Shown piece after piece: positions 1 to 5,852 of a stretch of DNA of 7,099 bases. Location: positions 1 to 7,099 of the forward strand of contig CAKUJN010000099.1 of NCBI GenBank assembly GCA_934661735.1, read 5' to 3'. Origin of the DNA: an uncultured Oscillospiraceae bacterium. GTDB taxonomy: Bacteria; Bacillota; Clostridia; Oscillospirales; Oscillospiraceae. The first letter of the stretch is position 1. Every line of letters starts with the position of its first letter. The position numbers and the translations under genes were made by a program. Below the pieces are notes generated by a model, which did no database searches, had not been told where the DNA came from, and was given only the letters and a program-made list of their open reading frames with translations.

Positions 1-1136
1 GCCTGACGGACAGCAGCAAACTGCGTGGGGCCAAAGTCGCACTGGAACATCAGCTTGCCGTAGCCGTTACGGGTGTAGTGGCAGTAGCTGTAGTCGCCGG
101 TGTCAACCATGTCGAGCGCGGCGTTGATCTTGTCGCCCTCGGACAGCTGGGACAGGAAGTTGATTTCGCCGGTCTTGAACGCGTCCATCATGGTGTCGTC
201 CTCGGCCTTGACGATAACGATCGTCTGGATGGAGGGCTTGACGCCTTCAAAGTTGCCGTTGTAGTTGGGGTTGATCTCAAGCGTAGCGGTCAGAGAACCG
301 GTGTCGAGGCTCTTGATCATGTACGGGCCTGCAGCAACACGGCCTTCGTACACATAACGGGAAGCGTTGATCTCGTCGGCCTTCAGCTCGCCGCCGTCCA
401 GATACGCGCCGTTGCCGTCGTCCTTGACGGTCAGGTCAGCGGAGGAGTACATCGGCAGGTACAGAGGAGCCAGAGAAGCATAGCTGAACGCATAGTAGTA
501 GTTGGCGTAGTCAGCCGCGATCTGGATGGAGTAGGTGTACTCGTCCAGCAGGCGGAGACCGGCCAGCTCCTTGGTCTCGCCGTTCTGATAGGCGTTGCCG
601 CCGACAATGGAGTCGGAGGAGACCGTCGCACCGGCTTCCTTGGTGGCCGGAGCATAATAAACCAGAGCATAGGCGACATAGTCAGCCGCGGTGATGGGCT
701 CGCCGTTGTTATAGGTCAGGCCCTCGTTGATCTTGACGGTGAAGGTGATGGTGCCGTCGTCATTGGCAACCTCGTCGATGGAAGCGGCGGTGGTCGCATT
801 CATGACCATCTGGCCGAACTGATCGAAAATGACGGTGTCATAGTCGTTGATCAGGTCGCGGACGAGCTTGTCGCTGGCGTTGTTGGTCCACCAGGCGTTG
901 CCGAGGTCACCGGAAATTTCGGTGGTGCTGCCGTAGATGACCTTGTTCTCACGGGTCTCGACAGCAGGCGTTTCCTCAGCGGGCTTTTCTTCCTGAGCCG
1001 GAGTCTCGGCAGCGGGAGTTTCCGCAGCGGGAGTCTCAGTTGCAGGCTTTTCGGCGCTGGTGCAGCCGGCAAACATGGACGCAACCATGACCAGAACAAG
1101 AAGCAGCGCAAAAAGCTTTTTCAGATTCTTTTTCAT
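1..1136 (-). CDS. Peptide-type ABC transporter substrate-binding lipoprotein (SBP family 5), C-terminus beyond window
   Basis: This is probably the extracytoplasmic binding protein of an oligopeptide/dipeptide-type ABC importer, lipid-anchored outside the membrane. The first 378 residues are visible, and the frame runs off the left edge without a stop; family members are usually about 500-600 residues. It starts with a basic n-region (MKKNLKK) and a hydrophobic stretch at residues 8-23. A lipobox FAGC follows with lipidation Cys25. Residues 26-62 form a Thr/Pro/Glu/Ala-rich linker with ETPA repeats. The mature domain follows (NKVIYGSTTEISGD at 64-77), with the SBP_bac_5-like segments TFTVKINEGLTYNNGEPITAADYVAY and GPYMIKSL. 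The ATG is set by an AGGAGG ribosome site at 1143-1148, six bases upstream. Two promoters lie upstream. Permease and ATPase genes would be expected further left, but none is in view. The family call is firm; the ligand (peptide, nickel or other) cannot be read from this sequence. Confidence 0.9.
   Translation of the reverse strand, partial: MKKNLKKLFALLLVLVMVASMFAGCTSAEKPATETPAAETPAAETPAQEEKPAEETPAVETRENKVIYGSTTEISGDLGNAWWTNNASDKLVRDLINDYDTVIFDQFGQMVMNATTAASIDEVANDDGTITFTVKINEGLTYNNGEPITAADYVAYALVYYAPATKEAGATVSSDSIVGGNAYQNGETKELAGLRLLDEYTYSIQIAADYANYYYAFSYASLAPLYLPMYSSADLTVKDDGNGAYLDGGELKADEINASRYVYEGRVAAGPYMIKSLDTGSLTATLEINPNYNGNFEGVKPSIQTIVIVKAEDDTMMDAFKTGEINFLSQLSEGDKINAALDMVDTGDYSYCHYTRNGYGKLMFQCDFGPTQFAAVRQ
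993..1037 (-). repeat. Three 15-bp tandem repeats encoding the ETPAA/Q linker of the lipoprotein
   Basis: Three consecutive near-identical 15-base units encode residues 34-48 (ETPAA, ETPAA, ETPAQ) just after lipidation Cys25. A further ETPA occurs at 55-58. They form the flexible, acidic, proline-rich tether between the membrane anchor and the binding domain. In-frame tandem units like these can change copy number by slippage, so linker length may vary between strains. Confidence 0.75.
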
Positions 1137-1167
1137 TTTTATCCTCCTGTTAAAAATATATAATTTA

Positions 1168-1183
1168 CTGTGATTTCACACAG
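1168..1183. repeat. Inverted repeat in the 5' leader of the binding-protein gene
   Basis: A 16-bp inverted repeat, CTGTG-N6-CACAG, lies about 32 bases upstream of the ATG, between the promoter and the ribosome site. The centre is AT-rich and an AT-rich tract follows. It could be a repressor operator, since binding here would block transcription from either upstream promoter, or a small RNA hairpin. The half-site spacing is two bases shorter than the classic CRP site, so I do not call it CRP. The regulator is unknown. Confidence 0.4.
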
Positions 1184-1263
1184 AAAATTATTCCTTCTGC
1201 CAAATCTGTTGCCCCGTCGCGGACACCTGTCAATACGCCGGAAACATTTCAGATTTTACTAAT

Positions 1264-1292
1264 AATATAGCACATTTGCCGCGCAGAATCAA
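1264..1292 (-). promoter_or_regulatory. Sigma-A promoter P1 of the binding-protein gene
   Basis: On the minus strand, TTGATT (1287-1292) is followed by a 17-base spacer and TATATT (1264-1269). TG stands one base before the -10, giving an extended -10 (TGC-TATATT). Transcription should start near 1257, leaving a leader of about 120 nt before the ATG at 1136. No other gene lies between it and the lipoprotein. Confidence 0.75.
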
Positions 1293-1360
1293 CAAAAATG
1301 ATTTTTTTGCGGCATTACGATTCGTTTTTTCCCCGCAGCCGTCCACGCGGTCCGACGTTT

Positions 1361-1439
1361 CACGGCCGGTCCGTGTCCGCGGCGCCGTCCGGCGCGCCGA
1401 GAGCGGCGCATCGCGGCGGAGTGTGCGTCTGCGGCGCAC
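1361..1439 (-). other. Structured GC-rich leader downstream of P2
   Basis: Three perfect short hairpins lie close together: 1423-1439 (GTGCG/CGCAC, 7-base loop), 1394-1409 (GCGCCG/CGGCGC, tetraloop) and 1361-1375 (CACGG/CCGTG, 5-base loop). All fall within the first 95 nt of a P2 transcript. No T-run follows any of them, so they are not intrinsic terminators on the minus strand. They may be a structured 5' leader or part of a small RNA. In such GC-rich sequence some short hairpins arise by chance. Confidence 0.35.
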
Positions 1440-1458
1440 GTTCGTCTGCGTTGCCGAT

Positions 1459-1487
1459 ATCATAGCAGAGACAACGCATAATTGCAA
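1459..1487 (-). promoter_or_regulatory. Second sigma-A promoter P2 upstream of the binding-protein gene
   Basis: On the minus strand, TTGCAA (1482-1487), a 17-base spacer and TATGAT (1459-1464) with an extended TGC form a near-consensus promoter. Transcription would start near 1452, about 195 bases upstream of P1. No convincing small gene with a ribosome site follows. P2 therefore either gives a longer leader of about 315 nt for the lipoprotein, or drives an undescribed short RNA ending before P1. Confidence 0.65.
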
Positions 1488-1500
1488 CCGCTTCCGCGCA

Positions 1501-1527
1501 CTTTTTCCTGCCAAATTTCAGAAAAAG
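1501..1527. repeat. Imperfect AT-rich inverted repeat upstream of P2
   Basis: Arms at 1501-1510 (CTTTTTCCTG) and 1519-1527 (CAGAAAAAG) pair with one bulged base around an 8-base loop. The repeat lies about 14 bases upstream of the P2 -35 box. It is either an upstream regulatory site or a chance structure. It does not look like a terminator, because neither strand has a T-run following a GC stem. Confidence 0.3.
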
Positions 1528-1564
1528 AATTGTGCGCAAATCTGTGAATTATAGCAACACTGCG

Positions 1565-1587
1565 CCCCGTCCGGCAAACCGGCGGGG
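1565..1587 (-). terminator. Hairpin directly after the oligopeptidase stop, without a U-tract
   Basis: CCCCG-CCGG pairs with CCGG-A-CGGGG around a TTTG loop, with one bulged A, starting right after the TAG stop of the peptidase gene. The position fits a terminator. However, the downstream minus-strand bases (GCGCAGTGTTGC) contain no T-run, so termination may be weak, Rho-assisted or absent. The hairpin may instead protect the 3' end of the mRNA. Confidence 0.4.
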
Positions 1588-1588
1588 A

Positions 1589-3280
1589 CTAAATGCGGTT
1601 TTCCGCCAGCCAACCGGAAACAGCCGTCCCGATTTCGCGGATGCAGCCCGCGTCATATGGCAGGCGGATGCCCGAATCGCGGCACAGCTCGGCAAACGTT
1701 TTGGTGCCGCCCGCGTCGACGAAGCGCAGATAGCGCTCCCATGCATCCTTCCGATCCCGCAGCGAGGCGATCCAGAACTGGAACGCGACGGTCTGCGCCA
1801 TGCAGTAATCAATATAGTAAAGCGGATAGAGATAGATGTGCAGCTGCTGCTGCCAGCCCGCGCCGCGGCTGTAGAACGGCAGGTTGTCAAAATCAATCCA
1901 CGGGCGGTATTTCTTTTCCAGCTTCAGCCAGACCTCGTTGCGCTGGTCGGGCGTCAGGTCCTCGTTTTCATACATCAGATGCTGGAACTCGTCGACCATG
2001 CAGCCGTAGGGGATGAACATCAGGCTGTCGGCGCAGTGATAGTATTCATATTTCTTTGTCTGCGCGCCGAAGAAGTACTTGTGATAATCCTGCGTCAGGA
2101 ATTCCATCGACATCGAGTGGCACTCGCACGACTCCATGTTCGGCTGGTGCAGCTCGTCCGGATAGTTCTTCTTATACGCGCGGAAATCAGCAAATGCGTG
2201 ACCGGCCTCGTGCGTCAGCACGTCCACGTCGCCGGCGGTGGCGTTGAAGTTGGAGAAGATGAACGGCACGCGATAATCGGGCAGTCCCGTGCAGTAGCCG
2301 CCGGGGGCCTTGCCCTCCTTGGACAGGACGTCGAACAGCTCGCCGTCAAACATCACGTCGATGAACTCGGCCGTCTCGGGACTCAGCTCGTGGTACATCC
2401 GCCGTCCAGCCTCCAGAATCTCGTCCGGCGTGCCCTCGGGCGCGGCGTTGCCGTCGGGGAACATGACCGAGTCGTCGTAGAGATAGAGCTTGTCCACGCC
2501 GATGCGCGCCGCCTGGTCCTTTTTGATCTGCGCCACGATGGGCGTCATGTCGTTTGCAATCTGGTCGCGGAACGCGCGCACATCCTCTGGGCCGTAGCAG
2601 TTGCGGCCCAGCCGGTCATAGCCCAGCTGGATATAGTTCTTGTGGCCCAGCTTTCTGCCCTGTGCGTTGCGGCAGCGGACGAGCTTTCCATACAGGTCGT
2701 CCAGCTCCTCGCGGTGCGTGTCAAGGAGCTTCGCCCGCGCCTCCATTGCGCGGCGGCGGACAGATCTGTCGGGGCTCAGCAGATACGGCCCGAGCTTCGG
2801 CAGCGGCATCGTCTGTCCGTCAAACTCAACCATGGCCGAGGCATAGAGCTTCTGATACTGGGACGCCAGCCGGTTTTCCTCCTGCATCAGCTCCATGATC
2901 TCGGGCGAAAACGCGCGCACGGAGATCTCCAGATTCGTAAACAGGAGCTTTCCATAGTGCTTTTCCAGCTCCGGACGGAACTTTGAGTGCAGCATCGCCA
3001 GATCGATCTGCTGTCCGATCTCGCGGAGCTGCGGACCGGCCTCGTCGGCAAATTCGTTTTCCGCATCATAGAATTCATCGCGCGTGTCCACCGTGTGGCG
3101 GATGTAGGCGATGGTCATCATCGTCTGCGCCGAACGCGAAATTTTTTCAAATTCGTCGTATGCCGCAATCTGCTCCTGTGCGCAGGAGGCGTTCTGAATC
3201 CGCTCACGGCAGCGGTCTGCCGCAGCGCGGACGTCCGCAACCGACGGACGGCGGTAGGGCATTTCGGAAAATTTCATCAT
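1589..3280 (-). CDS. M3-family zinc oligoendopeptidase (non-PepF subtype)
   Basis: A 563-residue cytoplasmic metallopeptidase with no signal peptide, expected to cut short peptides, for instance imported ones. The zinc site is HEAGH at 357-361: His357 and His361 are ligands and Glu358 is the catalytic base. Glu386 in the CECHSMSMEFL segment matches the third ligand of the family. The C-terminal stretch around His481 (HIYLYPLYYIDY) matches the His/Tyr-rich part of the M3 active site. The length and the HSMSMEFL signature resemble the 'M3 not PepF' oligoendopeptidases (about 560 residues) more than PepF proper (about 600), so I give no symbol. Either ATG at 3280 or 3277 is possible. AAAGAGG (3287-3293) lies six bases before the first, which I use. 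The gene has its own promoter; a hairpin without a T-run follows the TAG stop. The family call is firm and the substrate is unknown. Confidence 0.95.
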   Translation of the reverse strand: MMKFSEMPYRRPSVADVRAAADRCRERIQNASCAQEQIAAYDEFEKISRSAQTMMTIAYIRHTVDTRDEFYDAENEFADEAGPQLREIGQQIDLAMLHSKFRPELEKHYGKLLFTNLEISVRAFSPEIMELMQEENRLASQYQKLYASAMVEFDGQTMPLPKLGPYLLSPDRSVRRRAMEARAKLLDTHREELDDLYGKLVRCRNAQGRKLGHKNYIQLGYDRLGRNCYGPEDVRAFRDQIANDMTPIVAQIKKDQAARIGVDKLYLYDDSVMFPDGNAAPEGTPDEILEAGRRMYHELSPETAEFIDVMFDGELFDVLSKEGKAPGGYCTGLPDYRVPFIFSNFNATAGDVDVLTHEAGHAFADFRAYKKNYPDELHQPNMESCECHSMSMEFLTQDYHKYFFGAQTKKYEYYHCADSLMFIPYGCMVDEFQHLMYENEDLTPDQRNEVWLKLEKKYRPWIDFDNLPFYSRGAGWQQQLHIYLYPLYYIDYCMAQTVAFQFWIASLRDRKDAWERYLRFVDAGGTKTFAELCRDSGIRLPYDAGCIREIGTAVSGWLAENRI

Positions 3281-3335
3281 AGTCTGCCTCTTTCGTTCAT
3301 TATAGTGTCATATTAAAAAAGTACCGGTTCTGTAA

Positions 3336-3364
3336 AGCATAGCATACTTTCTGCGAAGATGCAA
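3336..3364 (-). promoter_or_regulatory. Sigma-A promoter of the oligoendopeptidase gene
   Basis: On the minus strand, TTGCAT (3359-3364), a 17-base spacer and TATGCT (3336-3341) with an extended TGC. The -10 hexamer is duplicated in overlap (TATGCTATGCT), so a second register exists five bases upstream. The expected start near 3329 leaves a leader of about 48 nt. A stray TATAAT nearer the gene has no matching -35 box. Confidence 0.7.
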
Positions 3365-3420
3365 TTTTTCTTTTTTGGGATGACAGGCGCCGTACCGGCC
3401 GGCGCAAGCGTGCGCGCAGC

Positions 3421-3454
3421 AAAAACACCCGCGCCGGAACCTCCGGCGCGGGTG
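3421..3454 (-). terminator. Strong intrinsic terminator of the zinc-ribbon/CFI-box gene
   Basis: A perfect 13-bp stem (CACCCGCGCCGGA against TCCGGCGCGGGTG) with a GGT loop is followed on the minus strand by TTTTT. It begins 22 bases after the gene's TGA stop. No T-run follows on the plus strand, so it acts in one direction and isolates this gene from the peptidase downstream. Confidence 0.92.
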
Positions 3455-3476
3455 CTGATCCGGTCCTTCGACATGT

Positions 3477-4433
3477 TCAGGACAGATATTCCCTTTCCAG
3501 CTCGCGCACCATCCGCACATAGCGCTGCTTGCAGCGCGCATTGCGTCCCGCCTGAATGTCGGCGTAGCACGCGTCCAGATATTTTTCGCGGATTTCCGCG
3601 TATTTTTCCGCGCGGTTTTCGCACACATTGATGCACGAGACAATCCCCGGGGCGATGTTATAGTACTCGTCAATCAGCGCCGCACCATCGTCGCAGCTGC
3701 GCAGATATCCGTCGCGGAATGCGCGGAACGCCGTCAGCTCGGCACAGTCGTCTGGCAGGCCCTGCGCCTCGCACACCGCCGTGGTGATGAAGCACAGACC
3801 CAGGAATTTTTTACGGAAGCCGCCCGCAATCGAGTCGTAATCGCCCAGGAAAAACGGCGATTTCGGATAGCGCGCAACCCATTCGCTCTGTAACTCCTTA
3901 CAGAAATCCTCACTGATGGAAAGCTCCAGCCGCCGCGTCATCGGCACCAGGAAAATGGCGACGATAATCTTGTCGTCCTCCAGCATTCCCGTCTGCGCGG
4001 CCTTGCGCTTCCAGCGGTCGTCCGCGCGCCATGCCGCCTCCAGATCGTCCAGAAGCTGCTTTGCCGCGCGCCGCGTCAGCTCGCCGCGGCGGTTCTCCTG
4101 CGCGCAGATCACACGGTCCAGCTCGCGCAGGACCGGCGCGCAGCCCGCCTCGTACACCTCAAACGCCGGTGCAAACTCATCGCGGGTGATTTTCCGGTTA
4201 TAGCCCGCATAGCCGCTGATGCAGCCGGCCAGACGTCCTGCCGCCGCGCGGAACGCGGCCTCGCCCTCGTCCTCCGCCAGCTGCTCGACCGGCTCCGCCG
4301 TGCCCGCAGCCAGATCCTTCTGCGTCAGCCGCGCGCCGCAGTACATGCAGGAGAATTCCTCCAGCTCCTCCGGCACAGTCAGCTCCTCCAGACATTTCGG
4401 GCATTTTCCGGTTCGATACGCTTTTTCGCTCAT
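3477..4433 (-). CDS. Zinc-ribbon protein with C-terminal CFI-box-like motif
   Basis: A 318-residue, probably cytoplasmic protein of unknown function, with no signal peptide or membrane segment. The N-terminus is a zinc ribbon: CPKC (Cys11, Cys14) pairs with CMYC (Cys29, Cys32). An acidic, mostly helical middle region (about 45-205) has no domain I recognise. CFITTAVC at 214-221, followed by a variable stretch and TAFRAFRDGYL at 234-244, matches the layout of the CFI-box C-terminal motif (CFIATAxYG...LRxFRD). Cys221 replaces the usual Tyr of that motif. The ATG at 4433 is chosen because the zinc ribbon begins ten residues later, the promoter lies just upstream and GGGGGA precedes it by seven bases. 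The same frame stays open to 5000, but that extension lies antisense to the anti-sigma gene region and crosses its terminator, so it is not coding. The gene is monocistronic. The zinc ribbon is clear; the CFI-box assignment is from memory of the motif. Confidence 0.85.
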   Translation of the reverse strand: MSEKAYRTGKCPKCLEELTVPEELEEFSCMYCGARLTQKDLAAGTAEPVEQLAEDEGEAAFRAAAGRLAGCISGYAGYNRKITRDEFAPAFEVYEAGCAPVLRELDRVICAQENRRGELTRRAAKQLLDDLEAAWRADDRWKRKAAQTGMLEDDKIIVAIFLVPMTRRLELSISEDFCKELQSEWVARYPKSPFFLGDYDSIAGGFRKKFLGLCFITTAVCEAQGLPDDCAELTAFRAFRDGYLRSCDDGAALIDEYYNIAPGIVSCINVCENRAEKYAEIREKYLDACYADIQAGRNARCKQRYVRMVRELEREYLS

Positions 4434-4470
4434 ACGCTTCCCCCGCTTTTCCGTAGTATTCCATGGACAT

Positions 4471-4499
4471 ATTTTTTCACAAAACGCGCCGTATGTCAA
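4471..4499 (-). promoter_or_regulatory. Sigma-A promoter of the zinc-ribbon/CFI-box gene
   Basis: On the minus strand, a consensus -35 TTGACA (4494-4499) and a 17-base spacer lead to AAAAAT (4471-4476), preceded by TG one base away. The -10 is poor (four of six), and the perfect -35 and extended TG may compensate. The start would be near 4464, about 30 nt before the ATG. Confidence 0.6.
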
Positions 4500-4534
4500 C
4501 CGCCGGGCAAAAAGTTCACATCCCCCTGCCGCGC

Positions 4535-4566
4535 AAAAGCCCCCTTTCCGCAGAAAGAGGGCTTTT
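4535..4566 (-). terminator. Intrinsic terminator of the dus-sigma-anti-sigma operon
   Basis: A 14-position stem (AAAAGCCCTCTTTC against GAAAGGGGGCTTTT, minus strand) with a 4-base loop and a single G-U wobble ends in TTTT. It begins four bases after the anti-sigma stop. On the plus strand the wobble becomes a C-A mismatch, so the hairpin favours minus-strand termination, although the flanking A/T runs could give weak activity both ways. Confidence 0.85.
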
Positions 4567-4570
4567 CGTA

Positions 4571-5242
4571 TCAGGATTCCGCCGGTATCAGCAGCACATA
4601 CGCCGTCCCGTCCGACCCTCCGGCAGACGGCGTGTAAAGCTCCGTCTCCATCGTCCCGTCGTCCGCGCAGGTCTCGGCAATCGCATCCAGCGTCTCCGGC
4701 GCGACAGCATACAGCGTTCCCGCGCCCAGCGCCTCGCCCTGCACACCGTCCAGCTCCGGCAGGCTTCCGCCCACCGTCCGGACAAGCAGCACCGGCGCGC
4801 CGTATTCGTCCGCAAGCGCCGCATAGTCCGCCGTTTCGCTTCCGCCGAAGCCCTGCCCGCGGCTGTCCGTGCGCAGCGCAGCGCCGAACGACGCACTGGT
4901 TCTCCCGCCGCGGCCGAAGCCGGGCGTTTCCAGCACGCCAAGCGCGCCCAGAATGACCACCGCGGCCACTGCCGCGGCCGCCAGCGCGCCTGCCAGCCAC
5001 GGGAATCGCCGCTCGGCGCGGCGCGGCTCACGGCGCACCTGCTCCATCACGCGCGCCGTCAGCGCCTCCGGTGCCTCGGCGTCCAGCGACGGAATCGCCC
5101 CGTCGATCCGGCTCAGCTCGTCAAAAAGGCGGCGGCATTCGGGACACTGCGCCAGATGCGCCTCCAGCGCCTGCGTCTGCTGTGCGTCCAGCTCGCCGTC
5201 CAGCCTTGCGCTCATGGCCTCAAGCGCCTGTTCACAGTTCAT
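4571..5242 (-). CDS. Membrane-anchored zinc-finger (zf-HC2) anti-sigma factor
   Basis: A 223-residue single-pass membrane protein, predicted to hold the neighbouring ECF sigma factor inactive until a signal arrives. The N-terminal cytoplasmic anti-sigma domain (1-70) has the zf-HC2 pattern: Cys3, then His29-x3-Cys33-x2-Cys36 in HLAQCPEC. A basic stretch (70-79) precedes one transmembrane helix at about 80-104 (FPWLAGALAAAAVAAVVILG). Residues 105-223 lie outside: a Gly/Ser/Ala-rich portion, then a small domain (VLLVRTVGG at about 150-160, LYAVAPETLDAIAE near 180-195, YVLLIPAES at the end) that I do not recognise. This is presumably the sensor and substrate for regulated cleavage. The ATG overlaps the sigma stop codon (ATGA), and an AGGAGGTGA ribosome site sits inside the sigma gene's end. 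A terminator follows four bases after the stop. The role is sure from domain and context; the signal is unknown. Confidence 0.93.
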   Translation of the reverse strand: MNCEQALEAMSARLDGELDAQQTQALEAHLAQCPECRRLFDELSRIDGAIPSLDAEAPEALTARVMEQVRREPRRAERRFPWLAGALAAAAVAAVVILGALGVLETPGFGRGGRTSASFGAALRTDSRGQGFGGSETADYAALADEYGAPVLLVRTVGGSLPELDGVQGEALGAGTLYAVAPETLDAIAETCADDGTMETELYTPSAGGSDGTAYVLLIPAES

Positions 5243-5847
5243 GGCAGCGTCACCTCCTCCACACTTTCTTCTGACGAAAACAAATTCATCTGGTTCCCGC
5301 TTTTCAGAATATTTTTCAGAGAAATTCTCGCGCGTGCCAGCCGTGATTTGACCGTACCCGTCCGCACGCCCAGAATCTGCGCGATCTGCTCATACGGCAG
5401 ATCCTCGATCACACGCAGCGTCAGGATCTCGCGGTGCTCGGGCGAAAGCGCCTGCATCGCCTGCGCCAGCGCGCGGCGGCGCTCACCGGCGACGGCGCGC
5501 TCCTCCGGCCCCTCCGCCGTATCCGGCAGCGGAAGCTCCGTCTCGCCCTCATCGTCATTGAGATGCAGCGGCACGGTCTGCCGCCGCTTCTGCGCGCGCA
5601 GAAAATCGATGCACACATTGCGCGTCAGCCGGTAGAGCCATGTGGAAAACTCCGCGCCGAACTGATATTGCCCAAGCCCGCGCCATGCGCGGATAAACGC
5701 CTCCTGCGACAGATCCATCGCGTCGGCCTCGTTGCAGCATATGCGCAGACAGAGATTGTATACCTGTCTCTGATGCGCCAGCACCAGCTGCTCAAACGCG
5801 CCGTCGTCGCCCTGTGCCGCGCGGCGGATCAGCTCCTCCTCCCGCAT
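5239..5847 (-). CDS. ECF-family RNA polymerase sigma-70 factor
   Basis: A 202-residue extracytoplasmic-function (SigW/RpoE-like) sigma factor. Region 2 spans about 18-88 and includes the polymerase/-10-binding segment DLSQEAFIRAWRGL and FSTWLYRLTRNVCIDFLR. An acidic linker (about 97-117) follows. Region 4 spans about 126-181, with the -35-reading helix-turn-helix LPYEQIAQILGVRTGTVKSRLARAR. It lacks regions 1 and 3, as expected for this class. I prefer the ATG at 5847, because GAGG at 5856-5859 lies eight bases upstream. An ATG at 5853 overlaps the dus stop as TGATG, and a GTG at 5856 is also in frame; these would add 2 or 3 residues. The stop overlaps the anti-sigma start, so production is coupled to its inhibitor. 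It is transcribed from the dus promoter; I found no clear self-recognised ECF promoter in front of the operon. The target regulon is unknown. Confidence 0.95.
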   Translation of the reverse strand: MREEELIRRAAQGDDGAFEQLVLAHQRQVYNLCLRICCNEADAMDLSQEAFIRAWRGLGQYQFGAEFSTWLYRLTRNVCIDFLRAQKRRQTVPLHLNDDEGETELPLPDTAEGPEERAVAGERRRALAQAMQALSPEHREILTLRVIEDLPYEQIAQILGVRTGTVKSRLARARISLKNILKSGNQMNLFSSEESVEEVTLP

Positions 5848-5852
5848 CTTCA

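Larger units (their letters stand above)
1137..1588. other. 452-base intergenic region between oligopeptidase and binding-protein genes
   Basis: No protein-coding gene is supported here. The 92- and 94-codon frames in this stretch are Arg/Ser-rich, lack ribosome sites and overlap the promoters. Reading on the minus strand, the region holds a GC-rich hairpin directly after the peptidase stop (1565-1587), an AT-rich imperfect inverted repeat (1501-1527), promoter P2, a GC-rich leader with three short hairpins (1361-1375, 1394-1409, 1423-1439), promoter P1, the CTGTG/CACAG inverted repeat and the AGGAGG ribosome site. I recognise no known riboswitch or T-box. Confidence 0.7.

Noticed and set aside
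78..1163. Long plus-strand open frame (361 codons)
   Set aside because: It is antisense to the lipoprotein gene, which has a signal peptide, lipobox, ribosome site and promoter. The plus-strand product is low-complexity Val/Gly/Asp-rich without motifs.
1168..1183. CRP/cAMP-type site
   Set aside because: The half-sites are two bases too close for the TGTGA-N6-TCACA layout, so it is kept only as an unnamed inverted repeat.
1229..1234. TTGACA on the minus strand in the binding-protein leader
   Set aside because: No acceptable -10 hexamer lies 16-18 bases downstream.
1357..1362. TGAAAC (minus strand) as an ECF-type -35 before the binding-protein gene
   Set aside because: No CGTA/CGTC-like -10 occurs at 15-17 bases, and the surroundings are GC-rich hairpin sequence.
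1230..1554. Small overlapping frames of 92-94 codons in the intergenic region
   Set aside because: Both overlap promoters P1 and P2, lack ribosome sites and encode Arg-rich low-complexity sequence.
1532..2986. Plus-strand open frame of 484 codons
   Set aside because: It is a mirror frame over the M3 oligoendopeptidase, whose HEAGH zinc site is unmistakable. It has no ribosome site or recognisable domain and arises from GC-rich codon use.
3299..3304. TATAAT (minus strand) just before the oligopeptidase gene
   Set aside because: The position 17 bases upstream reads CCGGTA, not a -35 box, and the implied start would remove most of the ribosome site. The promoter at 3336-3364 is better.
4434..5000. 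N-terminal extension of the zinc-ribbon/CFI-box gene
   Set aside because: The frame stays open by chance but runs over the terminator and promoter and out of frame through the anti-sigma gene. The ATG at 4433 fits the domain start.
4463..5635. Plus-strand open frame of 390 codons
   Set aside because: It lies antisense across the anti-sigma and sigma genes and the operon terminator, and its Arg-rich product lacks motifs.
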